A DNA stretch of 64,000 nt from Burkholderiales bacterium (GTDB lineage Bacteria > Pseudomonadota > Gammaproteobacteria > Burkholderiales > JAEUOS01): contig JAEUOR010000070.1 of the NCBI GenBank assembly GCA_016790635.1, forward strand, positions 62,001 through 126,000. Reading direction: 5' to 3'. A model generated the notes under the pieces. The model worked only from the letters and a program-made list of their open reading frames with translations, did not search any database and was not told where the DNA came from. Of the stretch, positions 54,422-62,594 are shown in pieces. A program made the translations under genes and the position numbers. The stretch's first letter is position 1. Each line of letters opens with the position of its first letter.

Positions 54422-55068
54422 AGCGCCGGTGCACAGCCGCGCTTGGCGGCGCCGCAAGCCTCGCGGCGGCGCTCCTGGCCGGCTGCGCGAGTCCGCCGCC
54501 TCCCGCACCGCCCTCGCCGCCTCCGCCCCCGCGTTACACCGACACCGTCATCCTGTTGCCTGAAGCCGGCGGCCGCGATACCGCCGTCACCATGCGCCAG
54601 GGTGATGCCGTGATTACCCTGGCCCAACCCTTTGCGGGAGCGCAGGCCGGCAGCGGCGCGGCGCCGCGCAGCTTCGAGTCCAGCGCCGCGGAGGTGCGCG
54701 ACAAGTTTGGCGCCGCGCTGGCAGCCCAGCCGCCCCGACCGACCTCGTTCACGCTCTATTTCGTTCTTGGCTCCGATACCCTGACCGAGGAATCACGCGC
54801 GGTGGTCGAGCGGGTGTTCGCTGAAATCGCCGGCCGCCCGGTGCCAGATGTCGTCGTCGTCGGCCACACCGACACCGTGGGCAGTGGCGCGTCCAATGAT
54901 GCGCTGTCGCTCACCCGCGCCGAGTCCATCGCGCGTGAACTGGTGCGGCGAGGCATCGCGCCCGCGAACGTGCGCGCCAGCGGTCGCGGCGAACGGGAAC
55001 TTCTCGTGCCTACCGCCGACAACGTCGCCGAACCGCGCAACCGGCGCGTCGAGATCATCGTGCGCTGA
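54418..55068 (+). CDS. OmpA-family peptidoglycan-binding lipoprotein
   Basis: A 216-residue outer-membrane lipoprotein: lipobox LLAGC with C23, a proline-rich spacer and a C-terminal OmpA domain (SDTLTEESRAVVERVF, VVGHTDTVGSGASNDALSLTRAESI, cut to core, RVEIIV). It should anchor the outer membrane to peptidoglycan. Coupled translation with the FecR protein suggests a joint envelope role, next to the CHASE2 phosphatase. Confidence 0.92.
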   Translation: MKRRCTAALGGAASLAAALLAGCASPPPPAPPSPPPPPRYTDTVILLPEAGGRDTAVTMRQGDAVITLAQPFAGAQAGSGAAPRSFESSAAEVRDKFGAALAAQPPRPTSFTLYFVLGSDTLTEESRAVVERVFAEIAGRPVPDVVVVGHTDTVGSGASNDALSLTRAESIARELVRRGIAPANVRASGRGERELLVPTADNVAEPRNRRVEIIVR

Positions 55069-55092
55069 GTTCGTGCCGGCCGCGGCGACGCA

Positions 55093-57201
55093 TCACGCCG
55101 GCCGGCGCCGCAGGACCAGGAGCGTCAGGTCGTCGGCAGGCTCCGCGCCGGATGCGAAGCGGCCGACATCGGCGACGACCGCATCGAGCAATTCCGCCGC
55201 GTCGCGCCCGCCCGGACAGCGCGCCTCCAGCACGGCAGTCAGGCGCCCGACGCCATAGAGTTCGCTCGCATGGTTCAGTGCCTCGGTCACGCCATCGGTG
55301 ACCATCACGAGCGCCTCGCCGAGCTCGAGGCGATGGCGCGCGCCGCAATACTCGAAATCATCGACAACGCACAGCGGCGGACCGTCACCCGCGGTGAGCC
55401 GCGCCGCGACGCCGCCGTCTGCCCCGATCACGGCCGGGTTATCGTGGCCGGCGTTGCAATAAGCCAGCTCGCCGGAGGCCAGATCAAGGATGCCCGCCAC
55501 CAGCGTGACAAACATGTTGTCGGCGTTTTCGCGCGAAACCTCCCGATTCGCCTCGGTCATGAGCGCACCGATGGTCTCGACCAGGTCGCCGGCATCGGCG
55601 CCGGCGCGCAACGCGCCGCTTTTCCACAAGGCCTTGCTGACCGCCATGAAGATGGAGGCCGGCAATCCCTTGCCGGAGACGTCGCCGATCAGGAAGAACA
55701 GGCGCTCGCCGGGCAGGATGAAGAAATCGTACAGGTCGCCGCCAACCTCGCGTGCGGGCGTCATGCGGGCGGCGATCTCGATGCGCCGCTCGTGAGCCAG
55801 CGAATCCGCGCGCGGCAGGATACCGGTCTGGATGCGCTGCGCGGCGGCGAGCTCGCCGGCCACGCGCGCGGCCTCTTCACGCCGCAACTGCACCTCGGCC
55901 TCGAGCACGCGCTGCCGTCGCGTCGACTCCGCGAGCGTCAGCGCAAGCAGGGCGCCAAAAAGCAGCAGCAGGGCCAGCGCAGGCGTGGCGCCATCGAGCA
56001 GCAAGAGTCCGAAACGATAGGCGACCGCCCCCAGCGCCATGACTCCGATGATCAGGGCGGCCGCCAACAGGATCGCGTGACGCTCGCGCAGCCACGGGAC
56101 GCACCAGACTAGCAGGGCGCCGCAGGCCAGGAGGGCGCCCGCCTCCGCCGCGAAGGCCCAGCGCGGCCGCGCAAGCATGCGACCCTCGAAAATGTTCTCG
56201 AGCAATTGCGCATGCACTTCGACACCCGGCATGCGTTCGCCGGTTGCCACCGTCTGCAGATCAATGAGCCCCAGTCCGGTGATGCCGATCAAGACCAGTT
56301 TGCGCCGCAACTTGTCGGGGTCGAAATTGCCGGACAGGACATCGACGACCCGCAGATAGCGCCGTTCATCGCGCGGCGAGAAATGCACCGACACTGCGCC
56401 ATCGGCTTCGGCGGCGACCATGAACCCTTCGATGCCGGCACCGCGAACGCCGCCGGCGTCGGCCAGGAGTGCGAGCGACGGAGCCGCCGCGGCGACCCGC
56501 AGCATCTCCAGCGCCAGGCCCGGCGCCAGCGTGCCGCCCACGTCGGCCACCAGCGGCAGGCGACGCACCACGGCGCCGACCGGGTCGGCGGAAAGCAGGC
56601 CATGGCCGACGGCCGCGGCATCCAACGCATCCAGGCTCGTAAGCACACCGGCGAAGCGGCGCAGCGTGCCCGGCGCGGCGCCCCCCAGCACGCGCACCGG
56701 CGCCGCACGCAGGGTGGCCGCGGACGCCTCCGGCGTGCCGGCGATCCCCAGCACCACCGGCGCGCGGGCGATCGCATCCCTCAGTACTGCATCGTTGGCC
56801 GGCAGCAAGGCCAGGCGCGTGCGCAGCACGGGATCGTCCAGCCCCAGGCGCTCGAACAGTGCCGCCGGAGACAGGCGATCAGGCTCGGAAAGCAGCAAGT
56901 CCACGCCGATGGCAGCCGGGTCGTGACGCATGATCGCCTCGATCAGGCGTGCCAGCACGGTGCGCGGCCACGGCCACTGCCCGAGTTCGCTGATGCTTTT
57001 CTCGTCGATGGCGACGATGGTCGCAGGCAAGGTCTCGACCGTGCGCGGCGCCACCTTCTGGTACGCGTCCAGCCAGGCCTGGCGCAGGGCACGTTGCCAG
57101 GATAGATCCAGGCCGAACACTGTCAGCAGCAGGACCAGGAGACCGGCGCCGAGGAGTCGAATGCGGCCCAGCGCCAGGCCTGCCGGCGCTGCGGCTGTCA
57201 C
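55093..57201 (-). CDS. CHASE2-domain membrane protein with SpoIIE-type PP2C phosphatase
   Basis: A 702-residue sensor phosphatase. TM1 is near residues 15-35, then a periplasmic CHASE2 domain (AIDEKSISELGQWPWPR, RKLVLIGITGLGLIDLQTV), three membrane segments at about 340-410, a short coiled coil, and a PP2C/SpoIIE domain: REVGGDLYDFF, IGDVSGKGLPAS, YCNAGHDNP, VMVTDGVTEA. It would dephosphorylate a STAS protein on an external signal. The GTG start at 57201 overlaps the metallo-hydrolase stop (GTGA). Confidence 0.9.
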   Translation of the reverse strand: MTAAAPAGLALGRIRLLGAGLLVLLLTVFGLDLSWQRALRQAWLDAYQKVAPRTVETLPATIVAIDEKSISELGQWPWPRTVLARLIEAIMRHDPAAIGVDLLLSEPDRLSPAALFERLGLDDPVLRTRLALLPANDAVLRDAIARAPVVLGIAGTPEASAATLRAAPVRVLGGAAPGTLRRFAGVLTSLDALDAAAVGHGLLSADPVGAVVRRLPLVADVGGTLAPGLALEMLRVAAAAPSLALLADAGGVRGAGIEGFMVAAEADGAVSVHFSPRDERRYLRVVDVLSGNFDPDKLRRKLVLIGITGLGLIDLQTVATGERMPGVEVHAQLLENIFEGRMLARPRWAFAAEAGALLACGALLVWCVPWLRERHAILLAAALIIGVMALGAVAYRFGLLLLDGATPALALLLLFGALLALTLAESTRRQRVLEAEVQLRREEAARVAGELAAAQRIQTGILPRADSLAHERRIEIAARMTPAREVGGDLYDFFILPGERLFFLIGDVSGKGLPASIFMAVSKALWKSGALRAGADAGDLVETIGALMTEANREVSRENADNMFVTLVAGILDLASGELAYCNAGHDNPAVIGADGGVAARLTAGDGPPLCVVDDFEYCGARHRLELGEALVMVTDGVTEALNHASELYGVGRLTAVLEARCPGGRDAAELLDAVVADVGRFASGAEPADDLTLLVLRRRPA

Positions 57202-58157
57202 AACTCGATTTCCATCCCGTCGTAGGCGGCCGAGACGATCAGCTGCGCGCCGTTGCGTGTGATCTCCTCGAAGCGCCGTGTGTCGGCCAGCACCCGCGCG
57301 ATCGCCGCGTCGTCGAACGCGGGCTCGTGGTGGTACATGCAAAGGTGCTTGACCCCGGCCAGCTGGCACAACTCCACGCCAACCACGTTGCTCGAGTGTC
57401 CCCAGTCCGCCTTGACCGAAATCGCATCCGCCAGCGAATACATGGCGTCAAAGACCACCAGGTCGGCGTCGCGAAAGAATTCGACGAAGCCCTCGGTCTC
57501 CTGCGGATCGTCGAGCTTGTGCTCCGAGTCGGTCGAGTAGACAAAGGTCTTGCCACGCGCCTCGAAGCGATAGCCGTAGGAGTCGCCGGCGTGCATCTGC
57601 AGCTTGGGCGTGACACGCATGCCGGCGATCTCGCGGGTCTCGCCGGGCGTCAGCGTGACGAACTCGATCTTCGCTGCCAGCACCGAGAAGTCGACCGGGA
57701 AGGACGGCTCGGCCTGCTGGCGCACGAATGCCTCCCGCAGTCGCGCGTGACAGCCGTAGATGAAGATGCGGTTGCCCGCCAGGTAGGCAGGGGTGAAAAA
57801 CGGCAGCCCCATGATGTGGTCCCAATGCAGGTGGGACATGAACACATGGTAGGTCTGCGGGTTGCCCGGTCCATGACGCGCCATCGCGCCCTGCGCGAAC
57901 GGTCGTGCGCCGCTGCCCAGGTCGCACAGCACGTACTCGCCTGTGCCGGTCTCGATCTCGACGCACGAAGAATGTCCGCCATAGGTGCCGGCCTGGTGCA
58001 GTTCCAGCGAGGCCATGTATTCCGCCAGTCCCGCGTCGGTGTCGATCGGCCGCCCGCGCGACCCCTTCAACGCCGCCTCGATCTTGGCGCGCACCCCGGC
58101 CGCGGTGAGCGCAATCGGGATGGAACCGCGGGTACCCCAGAGCCGGACACGTTGCAT
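57198..58157 (-). CDS. Metallo-beta-lactamase-fold hydrolase
   Basis: A 319-residue protein with the MBL metal motif SHLHWDHIMG (HxHxDH), GGHSSCVEI before it, and late GDSYGYRFE and HHEPAFDD segments. It resembles a cyclic-nucleotide phosphodiesterase or RNase Z-type hydrolase but lacks their special domains. It lies between the STAS gene (28 bp) and the CHASE2 phosphatase (4-bp overlap), so it belongs to the switch. Substrate unknown; a nucleotide second messenger is possible. Confidence 0.85.
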   Translation of the reverse strand: MQRVRLWGTRGSIPIALTAAGVRAKIEAALKGSRGRPIDTDAGLAEYMASLELHQAGTYGGHSSCVEIETGTGEYVLCDLGSGARPFAQGAMARHGPGNPQTYHVFMSHLHWDHIMGLPFFTPAYLAGNRIFIYGCHARLREAFVRQQAEPSFPVDFSVLAAKIEFVTLTPGETREIAGMRVTPKLQMHAGDSYGYRFEARGKTFVYSTDSEHKLDDPQETEGFVEFFRDADLVVFDAMYSLADAISVKADWGHSSNVVGVELCQLAGVKHLCMYHHEPAFDDAAIARVLADTRRFEEITRNGAQLIVSAAYDGMEIEL

Positions 58158-58185
58158 GATGATGACCCGGCGCGTGCAAGCCGCC

Positions 58186-58560
58186 TCAGGCAGCCTCGAA
58201 GAGCGCCAGCGCCTGGGTCGACAGGTCGCCGACCGCATCGCGTACCGTCGGGAACGCGGCGTAGACGTAGTTGAAGCGGCTGATGTCAAAGATCTCCTTC
58301 ACCACCGGTTGCATGGCGGCGATGACGATCGTTCCCTTCTGCGCCTTGACCTGCTTGGCCGCCAGCATGAGGACACGCAGGCCGACGCTCGAGATGTATT
58401 CGACGCCACTGAAATCGAGCACGACACGATCACTACCCTCGACGCACTGGTCAATCAGCGGCTGCAATGCCGACTTGAACGGCTCGGCGCCAGCGTGGTC
58501 GATGCGCCCGTTGGCGGATGCGACCACCACTTCTGCGTAGCGTCTGCTGGCAAATTCCAT
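58186..58560 (-). CDS. STAS-domain anti-anti-sigma-type protein
   Basis: A 124-residue STAS protein. The segment VVLDFSGVEYISSVGLRVLM holds the phosphorylation site, with S58 aligned to the RsbV phosphoserine; the usual preceding aspartate is replaced by S57. An AGGGG site precedes the ATG at 58560, which is 30 bp after the thiC stop. It is the likely target of the CHASE2-PP2C phosphatase and of the RsbW-like kinase. The final effector (sigma factor or other) is not encoded here. Confidence 0.9.
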   Translation of the reverse strand: MEFASRRYAEVVVASANGRIDHAGAEPFKSALQPLIDQCVEGSDRVVLDFSGVEYISSVGLRVLMLAAKQVKAQKGTIVIAAMQPVVKEIFDISRFNYVYAAFPTVRDAVGDLSTQALALFEAA

Positions 58561-58590
58561 GCGGCATCCCCTGGCCGGAAAATCGAGCGA

Positions 58591-60504
58591 TCAGGCCCGT
58601 TGGTAGATCTGCGCCCCCTTCTTGATGAACTCTACTGCTTTTTCCTGCATGCCCTTGGCCAGCGCCGACTCTTCATCGGCACCGATTTTCTCGGCGTACT
58701 CGCGCACGTCTTGCGTGATCTTCATCGAGCAGAAGTGCGGCCCGCACATCGAGCAGAAGTGCGCCACCTTCATGCTGTCCTTGGGCAGGGTCTCGTCGTG
58801 GAAGTCCTTGGCCGTGTCCGGGTCCAGCCCCAGGTTGAACTGATCGTCCCAGCGGAACTCGAAGCGCGCCTTGGAGATCGCGTTGTCGCGGATTTGCGCG
58901 CCGGGGTGGCCCTTGGCCAGGTCGGCGGCATGCGCGGCGATCTTGTAGGCCATGATGCCGTCCTTCACGTCCTTCTTGTTGGGCAGCCCCAGGTGCTCCT
59001 TGGGTGTCACGTAGCAGAGCATGGCCGTGCCGTACCAGCCGATCTGCGCCGCGCCGATGGCCGAGGTGATGTGGTCGTAGCCCGGCGCGATGTCGGTGGT
59101 CAAGGGTCCCAGGGTGTAGAAGGGCGCCTCGTGGCACTCCTTCAACTGGATGTCCATGTTCTCCTTGATGAGTTGCATGGGCACATGGCCAGGCCCCTCG
59201 ATCATGACCTGCACGTCGTGCTTCCATGCCACTTGCGTCAGTTCGCCCAGGGTGCGCAGTTCGGACAGCTGCGCTTCGTCATTGGCGTCGTAGCCCGAGC
59301 CGGGTCGCAATCCATCGCCCAGCGAGAAGCTCACGTCGTAGGCCTTCATGATCTCGCAGATGTCCTCGAAGTGCGTGTAGAGGAAGCTCTCCTTGTGATG
59401 TGCCAGGCACCACTTGGCCATGATCGAGCCGCCGCGGCTGACGATCCCGGTCATGCGCTTGGCCGTCATCGGCACGTAGCGCAGGAGCACGCCGGCGTGG
59501 ATGGTGAAGTAGTCCACCCCCTGTTCGGCCTGCTCGATCAAGGTGTCGCGGAAGATCTCCCACGTCAGTTCCTCCGCCTTGCCATCGACCTTCTCCAGCG
59601 CCTGGTAGATCGGCACGGTACCGATCGGCACCGGGGAGTTGCGGATGATCCACTCGCGCGTCTCGTGAATATGTTTGCCGGTGGAGAGGTCCATGACCGT
59701 GTCGCCGCCCCAGCGGATCGACCAGGTCATCTTCTCGACTTCCTCGCCGATGCCTGAGGACACCGCCGAGTTGCCGATGTTGGCGTTGATCTTGACTAAG
59801 AAGTTGCGGCCGATGATCATCGGCTCGCTCTCGGGGTGGTTGATGTTGGCCGGGATGATGGCGCGCCCGCGCGCAACCTCGGCGCGCACGAAATCCGGCG
59901 TGATCTCTTCGGGAATGGACGCCCCGAAGGACTGTCCCGGGTGGCGGCGCATGAGGAGTTCGAGCATCTTCTCGCCGGTCTTGCCGCCTGCCTTGAGGGA
60001 TTCCACGTACGCGCGGCGGTTCTGGTTTTCGCGGATGGCGATGAATTCCATCTCGGGCGTGATCACGCCGCGGCGCGCGTAGTGCATCTGCGAGACGTTG
60101 CTGCCCGCCTTGGCGCGACGCGGCGCACGCTTCAGGTTGAAGCGCAGTTCGGCGAGCTTTGGATCGTTCAGGCGCTCGCTGCCGTAACGCGATGTCGGTC
60201 CGGCCAGCAATTCGGTATCGCCACGCTCCTCGATCCAGCGCGCGCGCAGCGGCGCAAGGCCTGAACGGATATCGATGCGCGCCGCCGGATCGGTGTACGG
60301 TCCGGAGCAATCGTAGACATAGACCGGTGGATTCTTCTCGCCGCCGAACATGGTCGGCGTGTCGGCCTGGGTCACCTCGCGCATCGGCACGCGGATGTCC
60401 GGGCGACTGCCCTCGACATAGACCTTGCGCGAATTGGGCAGCGGCTGGATGGCGGCCGAGTCGACCGCAGCGGTGGCGGCAAGAAACTTGGGATTGGCGT
60501 TCAT
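58591..60504 (-). CDS. thiC: Phosphomethylpyrimidine synthase ThiC
   Basis: A 637-residue radical-SAM-type enzyme that rearranges AIR to HMP-phosphate for thiamin synthesis. The C-terminal cluster-binding HFCSMCGPHFC (CxxCxxxxC) is intact, as is the start VYVEGSRPDIRVPMREV. ATG 60504 has GGAG at 6 bp; ATG 60516 is an alternative. A TPP riboswitch precedes it at 60562-60660. The next gene (STAS) starts 30 bp after its stop without a visible terminator. Confidence 0.98.
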   Translation of the reverse strand: MNANPKFLAATAAVDSAAIQPLPNSRKVYVEGSRPDIRVPMREVTQADTPTMFGGEKNPPVYVYDCSGPYTDPAARIDIRSGLAPLRARWIEERGDTELLAGPTSRYGSERLNDPKLAELRFNLKRAPRRAKAGSNVSQMHYARRGVITPEMEFIAIRENQNRRAYVESLKAGGKTGEKMLELLMRRHPGQSFGASIPEEITPDFVRAEVARGRAIIPANINHPESEPMIIGRNFLVKINANIGNSAVSSGIGEEVEKMTWSIRWGGDTVMDLSTGKHIHETREWIIRNSPVPIGTVPIYQALEKVDGKAEELTWEIFRDTLIEQAEQGVDYFTIHAGVLLRYVPMTAKRMTGIVSRGGSIMAKWCLAHHKESFLYTHFEDICEIMKAYDVSFSLGDGLRPGSGYDANDEAQLSELRTLGELTQVAWKHDVQVMIEGPGHVPMQLIKENMDIQLKECHEAPFYTLGPLTTDIAPGYDHITSAIGAAQIGWYGTAMLCYVTPKEHLGLPNKKDVKDGIMAYKIAAHAADLAKGHPGAQIRDNAISKARFEFRWDDQFNLGLDPDTAKDFHDETLPKDSMKVAHFCSMCGPHFCSMKITQDVREYAEKIGADEESALAKGMQEKAVEFIKKGAQIYQRA

Positions 60505-60561
60505 GCGGGACTCCATCAGGGCCGCGCGCGGCGAAGCGATGAAGGACTTGGAGGTCCCGCG

Positions 60562-60660
60562 CTTCCCTGCGTCGGCATTATCCGTACAGGTTCAAAGGGT
60601 TTTTCTCACCCGGACCACCGCGCCACGCTTGAAAGGTGGCACGGCGCCCAGGACCCCCAG
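60562..60660 (-). promoter_or_regulatory. TPP riboswitch controlling thiC
   Basis: The minus strand carries the THI-box core: GGTGAGAAAAACCCTTTGA, then ACCTGTACGGATAATGCC and GACGCAGGGAAG. This is the CTGAGA-like turn, the universal CCTTTGAACCTG and the GGATAATGCC pyrophosphate helix. The first helix begins at CTGGGGGTCCTGGG near 60660. TPP binding would reduce thiC expression. Confidence 0.95.
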
Positions 60661-60757
60661 GCAGTCCGCAACATAGCCCGAATCCTCGCAAAACGCAATG
60701 CGCGAATTCAAGGCGGGTACCATTCGCATCCCGCGTCCCGCGTTGCCGCCTTCATCC

Positions 60758-61729
60758 ATGCGATTCCTTCCTCGCCTTCTTCGCGCTGCCGTCGGCGCAT
60801 GCCTCATGACGACCTGCGCCGTAGCGGTGGCGTGGCCGACCAAGCCGGTACGCGTCATCATCGGCTTCCCGGCCGGCGGACCGCTGGATTCGCACATGCG
60901 CCTTCTGTCCGAACGGCTCGGCGCCATGCTCGGCCAACCCGTCGTCATCGAATACCGGGCCGGGGCCGGCGGCGCCATCGGCGCGGACGCGGTGGCCAAG
61001 GCGGCACCGGATGGCTACACCGTGCTCCTGGCCAACACCGGCACGATGGTCATCAACCCGGCCCTGTACTCCAAGCTGCCCTACCAGACTCTGCGCGATT
61101 TCGCTCCCGTTGCACGCACCGCGCAGCAGCCATTGGCCATGATCGTCCACCCCGGCGTGGCCGCCAAGACCCTGCCCGAGTTCATCGCGCTCGCACGCGC
61201 CAACCCGGGCAAGCTCAACTACGGTTCGGCCGGCAACGGCGGCATATCGCACCTCGTGCCGGAAATGTTCAAGCAGGCGGCCGGCATCAACATGGTCCAT
61301 GTACCGTACAAGGGCAGCGCGCCGGCCTTTACCGATCTCATCGCCGGTCAGGTGCAGTTCATGGCCGAATCCATCCCGCAGGCGGCGCAGTACGCCAAGC
61401 AGGGTTCGGTGCGCGCGCTGGCGGTGACCAGCCGCGAACGCAACCCGGCACTGCCGGACACGCCCACCATGGCCGAGGCAGGCGTGCGCAATTTCGAGGT
61501 GGTGGGCTTCTACGGCATCCTGGCCCCTGCCGCGACGCCACGGGAAACGGTTGAACGCCTCAGCGGCGCATTGCGCCAGGTGCTCGAGGACACGTCGATC
61601 CGTGACCGCATGATCGCCCAGGGCGCGGACCCGGCCTATCTGGGGCCGGCGGCTTTTCGTGCCTTTTTGGCTGCGGAAGCGCCGCGTTGGGCAGCGGCAG
61701 TGACCGCGTCCGGCGCCAAGGTCGACTAA
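60758..61729 (+). CDS. Bug/TctC-family tripartite tricarboxylate receptor
   Basis: A 323-residue periplasmic receptor with a signal peptide ending near residue 25 (AVAW). The Bug motifs are WPTKPVRVIIGFPAGGPLDS, GAGGAIGADAVA and VHVPYKGSAPAF. ATG 60758 begins the signal peptide. No transporter membrane subunit or catabolic gene adjoins; it stands alone between thiC and tetR. A terminator follows at 61742-61759. Confidence 0.92.
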   Translation: MRFLPRLLRAAVGACLMTTCAVAVAWPTKPVRVIIGFPAGGPLDSHMRLLSERLGAMLGQPVVIEYRAGAGGAIGADAVAKAAPDGYTVLLANTGTMVINPALYSKLPYQTLRDFAPVARTAQQPLAMIVHPGVAAKTLPEFIALARANPGKLNYGSAGNGGISHLVPEMFKQAAGINMVHVPYKGSAPAFTDLIAGQVQFMAESIPQAAQYAKQGSVRALAVTSRERNPALPDTPTMAEAGVRNFEVVGFYGILAPAATPRETVERLSGALRQVLEDTSIRDRMIAQGADPAYLGPAAFRAFLAAEAPRWAAAVTASGAKVD

Positions 61730-61741
61730 AAGACCGCCCAC

Positions 61742-61759
61742 AACCGACTCCGGTTTTTT
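61742..61759 (+). terminator. Intrinsic terminator after Bug gene
   Basis: AACCG-ACTC-CGGTT forms a 5-bp stem (61742-61755) directly followed by further T residues, 13 bp past the stop codon. Confidence 0.6.
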
Positions 61760-61872
61760 CGCGCCGCGTCCGGGGCCGTGAAACCGCGGCCGCGGTCGCC
61801 AGCCCGCGAAGCCCTGCGCGCTACTTGACCCGGGGGTTTCGCGCAGCTTGACGCCCCATCGCACGGCATGTA

Positions 61873-61894
61873 AATTACTGACCGGTCAGTAATT
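61873..61894. promoter_or_regulatory. TetR-type operator, perfect 22-bp palindrome
   Basis: Half-site AATTACTGACC is mirrored exactly by GGTCAGTAATT with no spacer. It ends 10 bp before the TetR start, so it is almost certainly the autoregulatory operator of this gene and the following RND operon. Low GC against the neighbourhood supports a promoter site. Confidence 0.9.
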
Positions 61895-61904
61895 AAAGAA
61901 ACAC

Positions 61905-62594
61905 ATGTCTGCCGCCGCTGCTGCCCAAGCGCCCCCAACGATCCGCCGCGAACCGCGCTGGCAGCGGCGCAAGGATGCTCGACCGTCCGAGGTGCTTGCC
62001 GCGGCGCTTGCGGCCTTTACGGAGAAGGGCTTCGCTGGCGCACGCCTGGACGACATCGCCCGGCGTGCCGGAGTCTCCAAGGGCACCCTGTACCTGTATT
62101 TCCCGGGCAAGGAAGAATTGTTCAAGGCGGTTGTCCGCGAAGGCCTGGTCTCGCCTCTGGCGGCAGTGCGCGAAGCGCTCGACTCCTTCGCCGGTTCTTC
62201 GGCCGAACTGCTGCGTCGCTTCATACTTGGCTGGTGGGACCTGGTCGGCAACACGCGCCTGGCAGGCTTGCCCAAGCTCATGATCGCGGAGGCCGCCAAC
62301 TTCCCCGACATCGCCCGCTTTTACTTGGACGAAGTGCTCCTGCCGGCCCACGCGATCACCGCCCGACTGGTCGCGCGCGGAGTGGACAGCGGCGAATTCC
62401 GGCCGGTGGATACCGACAAAACCGCCATCCTCATCACCGCCCCGTTCATTTCCATCAGCGCTTGGCGTCACGGCTTTGACCACGCCATGCAGCAAGAGAT
62501 GCCGGCCCTGACCGACGGCCGCGCGCTGCTGGAGGCACACATCGAAATGCTGATCCGCGGCCTGGCTGCGGAGCCTATGGAGAAACGCGCATGA
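61905..62594 (+). CDS. TetR/AcrR-family repressor
   Basis: A 229-residue regulator with an N-terminal basic tail and helix-turn-helix near residues 40-75 (LDDIARRAGVSKGTLYLYFPGKEELF, cut to core). The C-terminal helical ligand domain follows. A perfect palindromic operator lies just upstream. Its stop overlaps the adaptor gene by 4 bp (ATGA), so repressor and pump are one transcript and the pump is derepressed by a drug or metabolite. Confidence 0.95.
   Translation: MSAAAAAQAPPTIRREPRWQRRKDARPSEVLAAALAAFTEKGFAGARLDDIARRAGVSKGTLYLYFPGKEELFKAVVREGLVSPLAAVREALDSFAGSSAELLRRFILGWWDLVGNTRLAGLPKLMIAEAANFPDIARFYLDEVLLPAHAITARLVARGVDSGEFRPVDTDKTAILITAPFISISAWRHGFDHAMQQEMPALTDGRALLEAHIEMLIRGLAAEPMEKRA

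Noticed and set aside
57985..59757. 590-codon plus-strand frame opposite STAS and thiC
   Set aside because: Antisense to thiC; no domain and crosses several genes and the gaps between them.
61783..61796. 14-bp palindrome ACCGCGGCCGCGGT
   Set aside because: All but two bases are G or C, so such palindromes are expected by chance here; the clear operator is 80 bp further on.
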